Shown: positions 21,889 through 30,039 of the stretch, one piece after another
How positions within the stretch are numbered: position 1 is the first letter of the stretch
Layout: the number at the start of each line of letters is the position of its first letter
Origin: Deferribacteres bacterium
Lineage (GTDB): Bacteria > Chrysiogenota > Deferribacteres > Deferribacterales > Geovibrionaceae
Reading direction: 5' to 3'
Assembly (NCBI GenBank): GCA_023395255.1
Contig: JAEWZN010000002.1
Location: 21,255-85,254 of the forward strand
Length of the DNA: 64,000 bases
The notes under the pieces: model-generated
What the model was told of the DNA's origin: nothing
The model's input: only the letters and a program-made list of their open reading frames with translations
Database searches by the model: none
Program-made: the position numbers and the translations under genes

Positions 21889-22422
21889 ATGCCCGAACAT
21901 ATAAGCATAGCTCTCAGAGGCGAGAAGGTTCTGGGTCTCAGAGCCGAAGAGGTTGAAGACCCTGCCGACCCTCTGATAAAGCAGCTTGCAAAAGATATGC
22001 TGATAGCAATGAAAACCCACGGCGGCGTGGGTATAGCTGCGCCGCAGATAAGGGTCTCAAAGCGTGTTCTTATTATCCACTCCAAGCCTAATGAGCGTTA
22101 TCCTGATGCTCCCGATATGGAGCCGCTTATCATGGTGAACCCTGAAATAATAGAATTCTCAGAGTGTTTTGACACTATGTGGGAGGGCTGTCTGAGTGTT
22201 CCCGGCCTGAGAGGGCTTGTCCCAAGACAAACGGGGATCAGCGTGCGCTTTTCAGACCTGAGCGGAAGAGAGCAGGAAACCTGTCTTCAGGGTTTTCCCG
22301 CACGGATTTTTCAGCATGAGTTTGACCATCTGGAAGGCATACTTTTCCCTTTGCGCGTTGCTGACTGTTCTGATATTTATTCCGAAAGTGAGTACAGAAG
22401 AAGGGTGCTCGGAATTTCATGA
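21889..22422 (+). CDS. def: Peptide deformylase
   Basis: A 177-aa metalloenzyme that removes the N-formyl group from nascent proteins. All three family motifs are intact: GVGIAAPQI (motif 1, GxGxAAxQ), EGCLSVPG (motif 2, with the Cys metal ligand) and QHEFDHLEG (motif 3, HExxH). Length fits type 1 enzymes. AAGGAGA precedes the ATG. The stop overlaps the next gene by ATGA, so the two are translationally coupled. It is a cytosolic, ribosome-associated housekeeping enzyme; another copy next to fmt could exist elsewhere in the genome. Confidence 0.96.
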   Translation: MPEHISIALRGEKVLGLRAEEVEDPADPLIKQLAKDMLIAMKTHGGVGIAAPQIRVSKRVLIIHSKPNERYPDAPDMEPLIMVNPEIIEFSECFDTMWEGCLSVPGLRGLVPRQTGISVRFSDLSGREQETCLQGFPARIFQHEFDHLEGILFPLRVADCSDIYSESEYRRRVLGIS

Positions 22423-23228
22423 TTGATGACAAGGCTTTTAACGAACTCTACCACCCTGTGCTTATCCCCCGGACTATGCTGAAAGCAGCTAAAAGCCTTC
22501 TGAGCAGTGCCTTCAAAAAGGCGGCAGGCTCCCCGCTGGAGAGTATTCTTCTCAGCCTCTGGCTGAACCACTCCGCATTCAGCGGGCTCATTGAGCGTTC
22601 CGGCTTGCCCGGACAAGCAGTAAGAAACAGGTACAGGAGAACGCTTATTCTGAACCTTCCGCCGGAATCCCTGAACCGTATGGCTGTTTTCGCCTCAAAG
22701 CATCACCGCCGAAGAACGGCCGGGGTGTTTATATGGGACGGTGACTGGGACAGGGGTGAAGCTGTGTTCAGTGACACTGACAGATATATTCTGATGTTGG
22801 ATATTTGGGAAAACAGGCAGGATTTGCGGAAGAGCAGAAAATATGCCGAACTGACGGATATGATAAAGCGGGGAACTCCTTACACCGAATTTAACAAAAA
22901 CCGTTCCGGGATTTATCTGAATACGGAGGATAAGGTCTGCAAATATCTGGAAATATACCTGAAATTTATGCAGCAGCTTGAAACGCACGGCTATGACACC
23001 TCGCTGGAGAAAGACCCTGTATGCATCGCACTGGACAGGGACGGCAAGCCGGTGAAAACCGCCAAAGGTCTCCACCGCCTTGCTATGGCGCAGATTCTGG
23101 GCATGAAGAGTATTCCTGTAATGGTGAGGGGTGTTCACCGCGGGTGGTGGGAGAAAACAGCCGGAACCGAAAAGGATAACAACCTGAAAGTTATGCGCAC
23201 CCTTGAGCATATCCGGCAGATTATCTGA
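22419..23228 (+). CDS. Uncharacterised protein with C-terminal ParB-like motif
   Basis: A 269-aa protein that I cannot assign to a named family. The N-terminus is helical and basic. A central VFIWDGDWDRG stretch is followed by DIWENRQDLRKSRKYAELTDMIKRGTPYTEF. Near residues 205-245 a DGKPVKTAKGLHRLAMAQILGMKSIPVMVRGVHRGWW segment resembles the G-HR-A...V.V..RH core of ParB/sulfiredoxin-like domains, a motif that also occurs in proteins encoded near glycan genes. It overlaps peptide deformylase at its start and converges on the WaaP-like kinase gene with an eight-base overlap. A role tied to surface glycan modification is a guess. Confidence 0.6.
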   Translation: MIDDKAFNELYHPVLIPRTMLKAAKSLLSSAFKKAAGSPLESILLSLWLNHSAFSGLIERSGLPGQAVRNRYRRTLILNLPPESLNRMAVFASKHHRRRTAGVFIWDGDWDRGEAVFSDTDRYILMLDIWENRQDLRKSRKYAELTDMIKRGTPYTEFNKNRSGIYLNTEDKVCKYLEIYLKFMQQLETHGYDTSLEKDPVCIALDRDGKPVKTAKGLHRLAMAQILGMKSIPVMVRGVHRGWWEKTAGTEKDNNLKVMRTLEHIRQII

Positions 23229-23973
23229 GAGCTTTTTTCAGCTTTTTCTTGAGGTTTATAACTCTCTTGTAGCAGTGCAGCCACTTTAGCGCATCTCTGA
23301 CGGCATTTCCCGGATTATCACCCGAAAAGGCAGCATATTCTCTCATCATTATCATCATAGTGTCGTCATCAGGCCAGAGTTTTATGAAGTTTTTGAGCCT
23401 TTGCTCATAGGTCAGCTTTCTGAAATGCATGCGGTTGATGTCCACAAGCTCGAATTTCCAGTCAGAGCCGTTTTTACTGACAAGTATGTTTCCGGGTGAA
23501 TAGTCCAGATGATGGATATTCTTTTTATGCAGTCTGAAAGTGAAGGCGGCAAAGGATTTCAGCAGTCTGTTCCTGTCTTTGATTTCTTTATCAAGAATGG
23601 CTTTTCTTATTGTAAAGTCATTTTCGGAATAGGACGAAACGTAGAAGCTCTCCTTTATCAGGCCGCCGGAGAAGAACTCAATATATCCGAGCGGATCTGG
23701 AGTGCCGATACCCAGAGATTTCAGAGCGACTGCATTCATGAAAGACCTTTTCGCTTTGCTGTCCCTTAAAAAGGAGTATGCGACTCTGTTAAAGGATGCC
23801 GGAACTTTAAATGATTTCAGAACCAGATCCATACCTTTATAGCGGACGATCCTGATTTCATTCCTGGCTTTCTGCAACACTCTGAAATTTTGATCAAATA
23901 GATGTTTGATGTTTACCAGCAGATCTTCGCAATTATGTGCGCTGTCTGCGGTTTCGTATCTGAAATAAGTCAA
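23221..23973 (-). CDS. WaaP/KdkA-like lipopolysaccharide kinase family protein
   Basis: A 250-aa protein with a small eukaryote-like kinase fold. A VLKSF motif with the ATP-binding Lys, the catalytic loop HHLDYSPGNILV (HxDxxxxN) and the metal-binding VDINRM (in place of DFG) are visible. This matches the Kdo/WaaP and RIO-like lipopolysaccharide core kinases, which phosphorylate heptose or Kdo on the inner membrane's cytosolic face. The start is TTG 23973 with GTGAGG just upstream; the next Met is past the nucleotide-binding strand. It is transcribed alone and converges on the ParB-motif gene. Substrate is not determined. Confidence 0.8.
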   Translation of the reverse strand: MTYFRYETADSAHNCEDLLVNIKHLFDQNFRVLQKARNEIRIVRYKGMDLVLKSFKVPASFNRVAYSFLRDSKAKRSFMNAVALKSLGIGTPDPLGYIEFFSGGLIKESFYVSSYSENDFTIRKAILDKEIKDRNRLLKSFAAFTFRLHKKNIHHLDYSPGNILVSKNGSDWKFELVDINRMHFRKLTYEQRLKNFIKLWPDDDTMMIMMREYAAFSGDNPGNAVRDALKWLHCYKRVINLKKKLKKALR

Positions 23974-24127
23974 TCTGCCTCACGGAAATTCTGTGCTGAA
24001 TCATAATCATGCTATGCACATTAAAAATAATATTGCCGTTTTGGATGCAGTGTTCAATATAAAGAGTGTAATTTTTTGTAACAAAAGAATGACATGTAAT
24101 TGACAGTGATGAGGTAAACTGAGTTAA

Positions 24128-24883
24128 TTAAGCATACGCTCTTTCGCCTGTTATATAGGCTATGCGGTAGGTTACGGGAATTGTTTCACCGTCACCGAAG
24201 AATGACTGGTAAAGCTCGCAGAATCTGCGGTATGAATCTTTTCCTGCGGCTGTTGTTCTGCCTGTGAACCTTGCTCCGGTGGCTTTCTGTTTTTTCAGAA
24301 ACTCTTTTACATCGGGAAATTTCAGCACATAGTCGTGTATTTCAATCTGATGGCTTATACCGGGAATTTCTGAGAGGAGACTGTCATAAAATGCGGCAGT
24401 TTTCAGAGGATAAACACTGCCGAAGCCTGTTATTCTGTTCAGCACCGCCATTTCCGCGAATGTTCCGTCACAGAAAACGGAAAAGCAGAACCTTCCCCCT
24501 GTTCTGAGTGTATCAAGCGCCGCAGGAATGGAGATTTCAGGCCGCTGAAACCATTGCAGAACGGATGAGCTCACGAGAATATCCGCGCATCCGTTTTTCA
24601 GCGGGATCTTCTCCCCGTCCGCCTGAATGAACAGGCCGGGAAATGACGATGAGGCTTTTGCCATGGAGTAGGCTATGTCAAGGCCTATGAAGCGCTGAGG
24701 CCTGCATCTGCTTATGAACATTCCGGTGAAAATGCCGCTGCCTGTGCCTATCTCCACCGCGGTATGCGGCGCGTCAGCCTCAATGAGCGAGCAGAGCCTC
24801 GCTGCTGCGATCTTCTGTATATCCGCAGAGGAATCATAGCAGTCCGCCGCTTTGTCAAAGAATCTTTTTATGTGTATTTTCAT
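24128..24883 (-). CDS. bioC: Malonyl-ACP O-methyltransferase BioC
   Basis: A 251-aa SAM-dependent methyltransferase that starts pimelate synthesis by methylating malonyl-ACP. The N-terminus FFDKAADCYDSSADIQKIAAARL is diagnostic for BioC. It is followed by the SAM-binding motif VEIGTGSGIFTGMF, GLDIAYSMA, the acidic DGEKIPL and SSSVLQWFQRPE. E. coli BioC is 251 aa. It overlaps the esterase gene by 29 bases and is the last gene of the bioF-esterase-bioC unit. Together with the esterase it would begin and end the disguised fatty-acid route to pimeloyl-ACP used by BioF. Confidence 0.93.
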   Translation of the reverse strand: MKIHIKRFFDKAADCYDSSADIQKIAAARLCSLIEADAPHTAVEIGTGSGIFTGMFISRCRPQRFIGLDIAYSMAKASSSFPGLFIQADGEKIPLKNGCADILVSSSVLQWFQRPEISIPAALDTLRTGGRFCFSVFCDGTFAEMAVLNRITGFGSVYPLKTAAFYDSLLSEIPGISHQIEIHDYVLKFPDVKEFLKKQKATGARFTGRTTAAGKDSYRRFCELYQSFFGDGETIPVTYRIAYITGERAYA

Positions 24884-25475
24884 AGATTATGTCGGCAATG
24901 ACCTTTTCATTAATATAGTGACCGCTTTCAATGGTGATGAGCTTTTCCCCGTGGAGCATCTCCGCCACATCCTCGCTGGCGCGGAAATTTACTATCATAT
25001 CCGCCGCACCCTGCACAAGGATAACTTTATCAACGGCATTGCAGCCTTTTACATCCGCACGGCTTTCCAGCAGAAACTCAAGACCGCGGATCAGAGCAGC
25101 TACAGTCTTTTCATCCGTTGCAGGTACAAAGTCCGCCAGCCCGCATTTATCGTAAAAATCGCGCAGAACAGCCTCCGGATCGCGCTTCATTTTCTTTATC
25201 ATCAGCATAATTGCCTGAGAGTGAAAGTAGTCGCAGAAGCTTATAAACGGCGCGAACAGAAATATTTTCTCATATTTATTCATTATGCTGTCTATGTTTT
25301 TGAGAATAATGTGTGCCCCTGTGGACCACCCCGCCAGTATCTCGCCGCCTTCGGCCAGAGCATTTTCAATTTCGTTTTCCGAGTGAGTTACAAATGGGAG
25401 ATAAAACGGATAGGCGGAGGAAATCTGGGGAAAGAGAGCGGGAAAACCCGCCCAGCCGGAAACGAATTTAAGCAT
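24855..25475 (-). CDS. Putative pimeloyl-ACP methyl ester esterase (BioG/BioH-like hydrolase)
   Basis: A 206-aa alpha/beta hydrolase. The nucleophile elbow GWSTGA is near residues 48-53. A plausible acid lies in VQGAADMIV, and the base His lies in ESGHYINE near residue 188. The N-terminus FVSGWAGFPALFPQI recalls the GWG(M) start of BioG and BioH. Position between bioF and bioC, with overlaps at both ends, strongly suggests that it removes the methyl group from pimeloyl-ACP methyl ester, the gate step solved by non-homologous enzymes (BioH, BioG, BioK, BioJ, BioV) in different bacteria. Which subclass it belongs to, or whether it is a new one, is not clear by eye. Confidence 0.75.
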   Translation of the reverse strand: MLKFVSGWAGFPALFPQISSAYPFYLPFVTHSENEIENALAEGGEILAGWSTGAHIILKNIDSIMNKYEKIFLFAPFISFCDYFHSQAIMLMIKKMKRDPEAVLRDFYDKCGLADFVPATDEKTVAALIRGLEFLLESRADVKGCNAVDKVILVQGAADMIVNFRASEDVAEMLHGEKLITIESGHYINEKVIADIIYENTHKKIL

Positions 25476-26622
25476 TTTTCAGCCTCCTGACGGAATGAAC
25501 AACGTGCTCAAGTTCATCATAGTTCAGATCAAGGCGGATTGAGAGGCGCAGTCTCGCCGTGCCGTCAGGAACCGTGGGGGGGCGTATCACCCCTGTCTTG
25601 ATTCCGGCATCTTCCAGAAGCATGCCCGCCTGCTGAACCTTGAAGTTATCTCCTATTATAACAGGAATTATCTGCGTGGAGGAACCGGCAGTATCAAATC
25701 CTGCCTGATTCAGGGCATTCCTCACTTCTGCCGCTTTTTTGAGAAGTTCCTCACCGCAGGACGGATTGCTTTTAAGCCATCTGAGAGCGCCGAGATTTGC
25801 CCCGATTACCGCCGGGGGCAGGGATGTGGTGAATATGAACGCGCGCCCCTTATTGCGGATGAAGTCTGTAATATAGGCATCTCCTGCTATATATGCGCCG
25901 AACGAGCCCAGAGCCTTGCTGAATGTTCCCATGTGAACATCTATGCGCTTTTCAAGCCCAAGTTCATGGGCAAGCCCTCTGCCGCAGCCTAGCACGCCTG
26001 TTGCGTGAGCCTCGTCTACTATGGTAAGTGCGCCGTATTTTTCCGCAAGGCGGGTTATTTCTTCCAGATCAGCCCGGTCGCCGTCCATGCTGAAAACGCT
26101 GTCGGTGACAATTATCTTCTCTTCCGTGCTTTTATATTGCTCCAGAAGCTCAGCAAGATGGGCGGTATCATTGTGGCGGTAGCGTATGTGCTTTGCCCCG
26201 CTGAGCTTTATTCCGTCTATTATGCTTGCGTGGTTGAGCTTATCCGAAAAAACCGCCGTATGTCTCCCCGCGAGAGAGGCTATTGCTGCCAGATTAGCCA
26301 TATAGCCCGTGTTCAGCACAAGACAGCTTTCCGTTTCCTTAAACTCCGCCATCTCTTTTTCCAGAGTGCCGTACAGGGAGAAATTCCCCGTGACGACTCT
26401 GGACGCTCCGCTGGAACAGCCAAGGGCAACGAGCGCCGCTTGGGCATCATCAGTCAGTTCCTTTTTTTCGGAAATACCCAGATAATTATTAGAGGCAAGG
26501 TTTAAAAGACGCTTTCCGCCGGAAATAATGTATTTCCCCGCTCCTTCATCTATATCGGGCAGACTGCGGTAAAGCCCCTCGGATTTTATTTTTTCCAGTT
26601 CATGTTTCAGCTTTTCTCTCAT
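25468..26622 (-). CDS. bioF: 8-amino-7-oxononanoate synthase BioF
   Basis: A 384-aa PLP-dependent enzyme, identical in length to E. coli BioF. It joins pimeloyl-thioester and alanine to give 8-amino-7-oxononanoate. Visible motifs are LASNNYLGIS, LNTGYMANLA, DEAHATGVLG and the PLP lysine in GTFSKALGSFGAYI. I chose ATG 26622 rather than the upstream in-frame ATG 26643 because the latter lies inside the predicted promoter spacer. The chosen start has no Shine-Dalgarno, and transcription would begin only about three bases before it. It heads the minus-strand biotin unit, divergent from bioA-bioD. Confidence 0.92.
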   Translation of the reverse strand: MREKLKHELEKIKSEGLYRSLPDIDEGAGKYIISGGKRLLNLASNNYLGISEKKELTDDAQAALVALGCSSGASRVVTGNFSLYGTLEKEMAEFKETESCLVLNTGYMANLAAIASLAGRHTAVFSDKLNHASIIDGIKLSGAKHIRYRHNDTAHLAELLEQYKSTEEKIIVTDSVFSMDGDRADLEEITRLAEKYGALTIVDEAHATGVLGCGRGLAHELGLEKRIDVHMGTFSKALGSFGAYIAGDAYITDFIRNKGRAFIFTTSLPPAVIGANLGALRWLKSNPSCGEELLKKAAEVRNALNQAGFDTAGSSTQIIPVIIGDNFKVQQAGMLLEDAGIKTGVIRPPTVPDGTARLRLSIRLDLNYDELEHVVHSVRRLKNA

Positions 26623-26631
26623 ATTTTTAAG

Positions 26632-26659
26632 GATATAACCCATGCTTGCGCGGTGTCAA
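26632..26659 (-). promoter_or_regulatory. Promoter of bioF unit (leaderless type)
   Basis: Minus strand TTGACA (26659-26654), 16 bases, TATATC (26637-26632). The expected start of transcription is about 26625, three bases before the bioF ATG at 26622. There is no Shine-Dalgarno sequence. Confidence 0.6.
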
Positions 26660-26663
26660 CGAA

Positions 26664-26669
26664 TATAGT
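26664..26669 (+). promoter_or_regulatory. Candidate -10 box of bioA unit
   Basis: TATAGT at 26664-26669 on the plus strand, lying next to the bioF -35 box, so the divergent promoters overlap. No good -35 box is visible at 16-18 bases. Transcription would start near 26676, which favours ATG 26682 over ATG 26673. Confidence 0.4.
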
Positions 26670-26681
26670 AAAATGAAAACC

Positions 26682-28022
26682 ATGAAAACAGATTCAAAAT
26701 GTCCCACAAATATCTGGCATCCATGCACACAGATGAAAGACCTTGAAACCCACCCTCTCCTTGAAATAGAGCGGGGTGAGGGGGTTTATCTCATAGACAG
26801 AAACGGCAAAAGGTATATAGACGCTGTTTCGTCATGGTGGGTGAACCTTTTCGGTCACTGCAACCCCAGACTCACGAACGCGCTGAAAAAGCAGGCCGAC
26901 AGGCTTGAGCATGTTATATTCGCAGGAGCAACCCACAAACCTGCGGAGGAGGTTGCGGAAGGGCTCATTGCACTCACCCCTCCGGAACTGAATAAGATCT
27001 TCTTTGCCGATAACGGTTCATCCGCTGTGGAATCCGCCATGAAAATGAGCTACGGCTACCGCAGAAACACAGGCAGCCACAGAAAAAACCGCTATGCCTT
27101 CCTCACTGACGGCTACCACGGCGAAACGCTGGGCTGTCTTTCCGTCTGCGGGGAGACTCTCTACACCGATCTGTACGGCGATATAATGATAGATAATATA
27201 AAGGTTCTTGGACCTGACTGTTTCAGGTGTCCCTGCGGCAAAAAACGCGGCGGATGCTCTGCGGAGTGTTTCAGCTTTATGGAGAAGGCTCTGCGGGAGA
27301 ACGCCGGGATACTCACCGCTGTTCTTATTGAGCCTTTGATCCAGTGCGCGGGCGGATTCAAGATGTATCCGCCGGAATACCTCGTAAAACTTCGCAGGCT
27401 CACGACAGAGCTTGATATACATCTCATTTTTGACGAAATAGCGGTCGGCTTCGGCAGAACAGGCACAATGTTTGCCCTTGAACAGGCAGGTGTCTGCCCT
27501 GATATGCTCTGCCTGTCAAAGGGGATAACCTCCGGCTATCTGCCGCTGAGCGCTGTTCTCACCACGGACGAAATATTCTACGGGTTTTATGATGACTACT
27601 CCGCGGGAAAGGCTTTTCTGCACAGCCACAGCTATACCGGAAATCCCCTTGCCTGTTCCGTTGCGTCGGAAACATTAAAAATATTCCGTGATGAGAATGT
27701 CATAGAAAACAACAAGCCTAAGTTTGCCCACATGCGCAAATGCATTGAGGAGGCCTTCGGCGGGCATCCGAATGTGGGGGAAATACGGCACACTGGCTTT
27801 GTCTCCGCTGTTGAGCTTGTAAAAAATAAAGAAGGGAACCTGCCCTTTGAATCCGGGCTGCGCACAGGTTTTCAGATATACAGAAAAGCGGTGGAAAAGG
27901 GTGCTCTCCTGCGTAATCTTGGGGATATAATCTACTTCATGCCGCCCTATATCATCAGCAGGGATGAGACGGAAACGCTTGTGGACATAGCGCGGGAATC
28001 TGTGAAAGAGGTGCTCGGTTGA
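26682..28022 (+). CDS. bioA: Adenosylmethionine-8-amino-7-oxononanoate aminotransferase BioA
   Basis: A 446-aa class III PLP aminotransferase that converts the BioF product to 7,8-diaminopelargonate with SAM as amino donor. The N-terminus IWHPCTQM is diagnostic for BioA (E. coli IWHPYTSM). AVSSWWVNLFGHCNP, FFADNGSSAVESAMKM, TDGYHGETLG, the HLIFDEIAVGFGRTG motif and the PLP lysine in CLSKGITSGYLPL follow. The Tyr of the IWHPYT motif is Cys here, an unusual change. ATG 26682 is preferred because of the -10 box position; ATG 26673 is possible. It is coupled to bioD by overlap. Confidence 0.93.
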   Translation: MKTDSKCPTNIWHPCTQMKDLETHPLLEIERGEGVYLIDRNGKRYIDAVSSWWVNLFGHCNPRLTNALKKQADRLEHVIFAGATHKPAEEVAEGLIALTPPELNKIFFADNGSSAVESAMKMSYGYRRNTGSHRKNRYAFLTDGYHGETLGCLSVCGETLYTDLYGDIMIDNIKVLGPDCFRCPCGKKRGGCSAECFSFMEKALRENAGILTAVLIEPLIQCAGGFKMYPPEYLVKLRRLTTELDIHLIFDEIAVGFGRTGTMFALEQAGVCPDMLCLSKGITSGYLPLSAVLTTDEIFYGFYDDYSAGKAFLHSHSYTGNPLACSVASETLKIFRDENVIENNKPKFAHMRKCIEEAFGGHPNVGEIRHTGFVSAVELVKNKEGNLPFESGLRTGFQIYRKAVEKGALLRNLGDIIYFMPPYIISRDETETLVDIARESVKEVLG

Positions 28023-28624
28023 GGCTTTTCATATCAGGTTCCGGGACAGGGGTTGGCAAAACGTTTTTTTCCGCCCTTCTGGCGAAGCATTTTCATGGGC
28101 AGGGCAGGGATGTTTCGTACATAAAACCCGTCCAGACAGGCTATCCTGCGGATGATGATGCCGCATTTGTAAAAAGTTTTTCAGGCATATCAAAGGCGAA
28201 GACGCTTTTTACCGCGGAGCCGCCCGTTGCCCCCTGCCTGTGTTTTGATAAATTTCCGTTTGAGGAGGCTGTCTCAGCTATAAATGATGATTCATCCGAA
28301 GTGCTTATTGTTGAAGGCGCAGGCGGAATAGCCGTTCCTCTGGATTACACCCGGATGACATGGGAGATCCCCAAACAATGCGGACTTGAGGTGATCATCG
28401 TTGTTCCCGATAGGCTCGGCTGCGTTAATGAAGCTGTGCTTAATTATTCTTTCCTTACGGAAAAAGCTGTCTCCTTCAAAGGGTTTGCCATGAACAGACA
28501 TTTTTCTGAAACAGAGAGCGACATAAAAAATGCGGGAATAATAGAAAAACTTATCCCCGCTTCTGTGATATATTATTTCTCTGAATCCCTTTATTCAAAG
28601 AGTGATGAAACATCCGCACTGTAG
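28019..28624 (+). CDS. bioD: Dethiobiotin synthetase BioD
   Basis: A 201-aa ATP-dependent carboxylase-like enzyme that closes the ureido ring of dethiobiotin. The P-loop FISGSGTGVGKTFFSALLA, KPVQTGY and the catalytic EGAGGIAVPL segment are intact. The start is TTG 28019, overlapping the bioA stop (TTGA), so translation is coupled. The 3' end overlaps the opposite-strand gene 28591-29040 by 34 bases. BioB, the last step, is not encoded in this window. Confidence 0.93.
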   Translation: MRLFISGSGTGVGKTFFSALLAKHFHGQGRDVSYIKPVQTGYPADDDAAFVKSFSGISKAKTLFTAEPPVAPCLCFDKFPFEEAVSAINDDSSEVLIVEGAGGIAVPLDYTRMTWEIPKQCGLEVIIVVPDRLGCVNEAVLNYSFLTEKAVSFKGFAMNRHFSETESDIKNAGIIEKLIPASVIYYFSESLYSKSDETSAL

Positions 28625-29040
28625 CTGATGTGCCCTTTGCCTGCATTTGCGGCTCTGTTGGATTCGGCTATGGTTTTAAGCAGACTGTCGCCTTCACCTT
28701 CTTTCAGCTTCGCTTCCAGAGCTTTTACAACAGCCTCAAGGTTTGTGCTTCCTTCAGTTCCGAAAAAGTTTGAACCGAGCTGGAAAAATTTTTTCAGTGC
28801 AGCCTGCTGTGCTTCAGTTGTAGCTGTATCTTCTGATGAGAAATTTTTCAGCATATCCAGAGCCGCCTGAGAGATCTGCACCTTGTCAAGAACGGAAGTG
28901 GATGAATCTGTTTCAGATGAGGTTTTGCCTATGAGGAGCGGACTGGCATTCTCCTTTGCCGACTGAAGGGTTGCGGCTGCATCGTTTTTAAGAAGTTTGT
29001 TGTACTGCTCCAGCATTATACTCTTGGCTGTGACCTGCAT
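28591..29040 (-). CDS. Uncharacterised 149-aa protein
   Basis: A soluble, mostly helical 149-aa protein beginning MQVTAKSIMLEQYNKLLKND. It has a Ser/Thr-rich linker (SETDSSTS) and a middle VLDKVQISQAALDMLKNF stretch. The DKVQIS-type phrase is seen in several flagellum-associated proteins, but no family is recognised here. The start at 29040 has GGAGGC upstream; the longer in-frame reading is rejected. Its stop lies inside the bioD 3' end on the other strand (34-base overlap). Function is unknown; a link to motility is only a hint. Confidence 0.6.
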   Translation of the reverse strand: MQVTAKSIMLEQYNKLLKNDAAATLQSAKENASPLLIGKTSSETDSSTSVLDKVQISQAALDMLKNFSSEDTATTEAQQAALKKFFQLGSNFFGTEGSTNLEAVVKALEAKLKEGEGDSLLKTIAESNRAANAGKGHISYSADVSSLFE

Positions 29041-29124
29041 TTTTTGCCTCCGGTTTGTTTTCGTTTTTTTATAAGTAGCAGTCCGCATGCCAATTTGATA
29101 TATTGCGGAGCGGAGGAAAAGTTT

Positions 29125-29976
29125 ATGACCAAATCACCTGTGGAAAAGCTTCTGAGTCACCGTTTCAGGGGTTATGCTCCGGTTGAGCACACCTTCTCCG
29201 GCTTTCTTGAGGCGGCAAAAAGCTCCGTAAAGTATTTTGAGATAGACACCAGAGCCTCAAAGGACGGCGTTCTCTACGTTTTTCATGATCCGTACATTCA
29301 GGGGCATTCATTTCCGCAGACGGAGAGCAGCGTCCTTGACGGCTTGAAGATATATGCGGATGAGCCTGTACCGCGCCTTGATGATGCACTTGGGATATTC
29401 AGTAAAAAATTCCCGGCTGATACTGTTTTCTGCCTTGATGTGAAGGACATAGGCTTTGAAAAGGAGCATATCCGCCTGATAGAAAAGCATGGAATGGAAA
29501 AGCAGACTGCAATAGTTTCATGGTGTGCTCTTTCGCTGATGAATTTCAGCAGGGAAGGTTTTTCCGCCCCGTTATTTCTTTCCCACCAGAGCCTTTTTTC
29601 CTACGGACTGCGGGGAAGGTTCACGGAGTTTTTTGCTCAGAACCGTATAAAAATTAAGAAATACAACGTGTTTACCGGCAGAAATGTTTTTGAGTCCGTC
29701 CCGCGTGAGCTTTATCAGGGGTATTTTCACTCCCTGCGCTGCCGTACCCTGCCGGATAATCTGCTCAGAGTCATACAGAAATCAGGCGGCGGCGTATGCG
29801 TGGCAAAAAACCTTGTCTGCCCGGAGCTTGTTTCCTACTGCGCTGATAACGGGCTTAAACTGTGGATTTATTCTGTAAACGAAATAAACTCGTACAGGCG
29901 CTTTGCCGCCATGGACGGAATTGATATGATCTTCTCCGACCGCGCGGAGAGTATTCTCAAAGAACTTATAAAATAA
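29125..29976 (+). CDS. Glycerophosphodiester phosphodiesterase family protein
   Basis: A 283-aa enzyme of the GDPD family that would hydrolyse glycerophosphodiesters to glycerol 3-phosphate and alcohol. The N-terminal HRFRG (catalytic His), the metal-binding EIDTRASKDGVLYVFHDPYI (E-x-D...HD) and a later CLDVKD strand fit the TIM-barrel active site. The C-terminal LKLWIYSVNE and DMIFSDRAESIL strands are also typical. The start at 29125 has CGGAGG upstream. No signal peptide is seen, so it is likely cytosolic. It ends at a bidirectional terminator shared with actP. Confidence 0.88.
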   Translation: MTKSPVEKLLSHRFRGYAPVEHTFSGFLEAAKSSVKYFEIDTRASKDGVLYVFHDPYIQGHSFPQTESSVLDGLKIYADEPVPRLDDALGIFSKKFPADTVFCLDVKDIGFEKEHIRLIEKHGMEKQTAIVSWCALSLMNFSREGFSAPLFLSHQSLFSYGLRGRFTEFFAQNRIKIKKYNVFTGRNVFESVPRELYQGYFHSLRCRTLPDNLLRVIQKSGGGVCVAKNLVCPELVSYCADNGLKLWIYSVNEINSYRRFAAMDGIDMIFSDRAESILKELIK

Positions 29977-30010
29977 AAAAAGGAGCTCCGGAGAGCCCCT
30001 TTTTTGTTTT
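29977..30010. terminator. Bidirectional terminator between gdpD-like gene and actP
   Basis: GGAGCTC (29982-29988) pairs with GAGCCCC (29993-29999) with one A/C mismatch. A runs precede it and a T run follows (30000-30005), so it can serve both converging genes. Confidence 0.85.
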
Positions 30011-30039
30011 GTTGTTTTTAGGAGACAAAAGGTATCGTG

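Noticed and set aside
24852-25490. 212-codon plus-strand frame over the biotin-locus esterase
   Set aside because: The minus-strand gene fits the operon exactly and has catalytic residues; the plus frame is opposite to it.
26673-26675. ATG 26673 as the bioA start
   Set aside because: It lies only three bases after the likely -10 box, so it may be upstream of the transcript start; ATG 26682 was preferred, though this is not certain.
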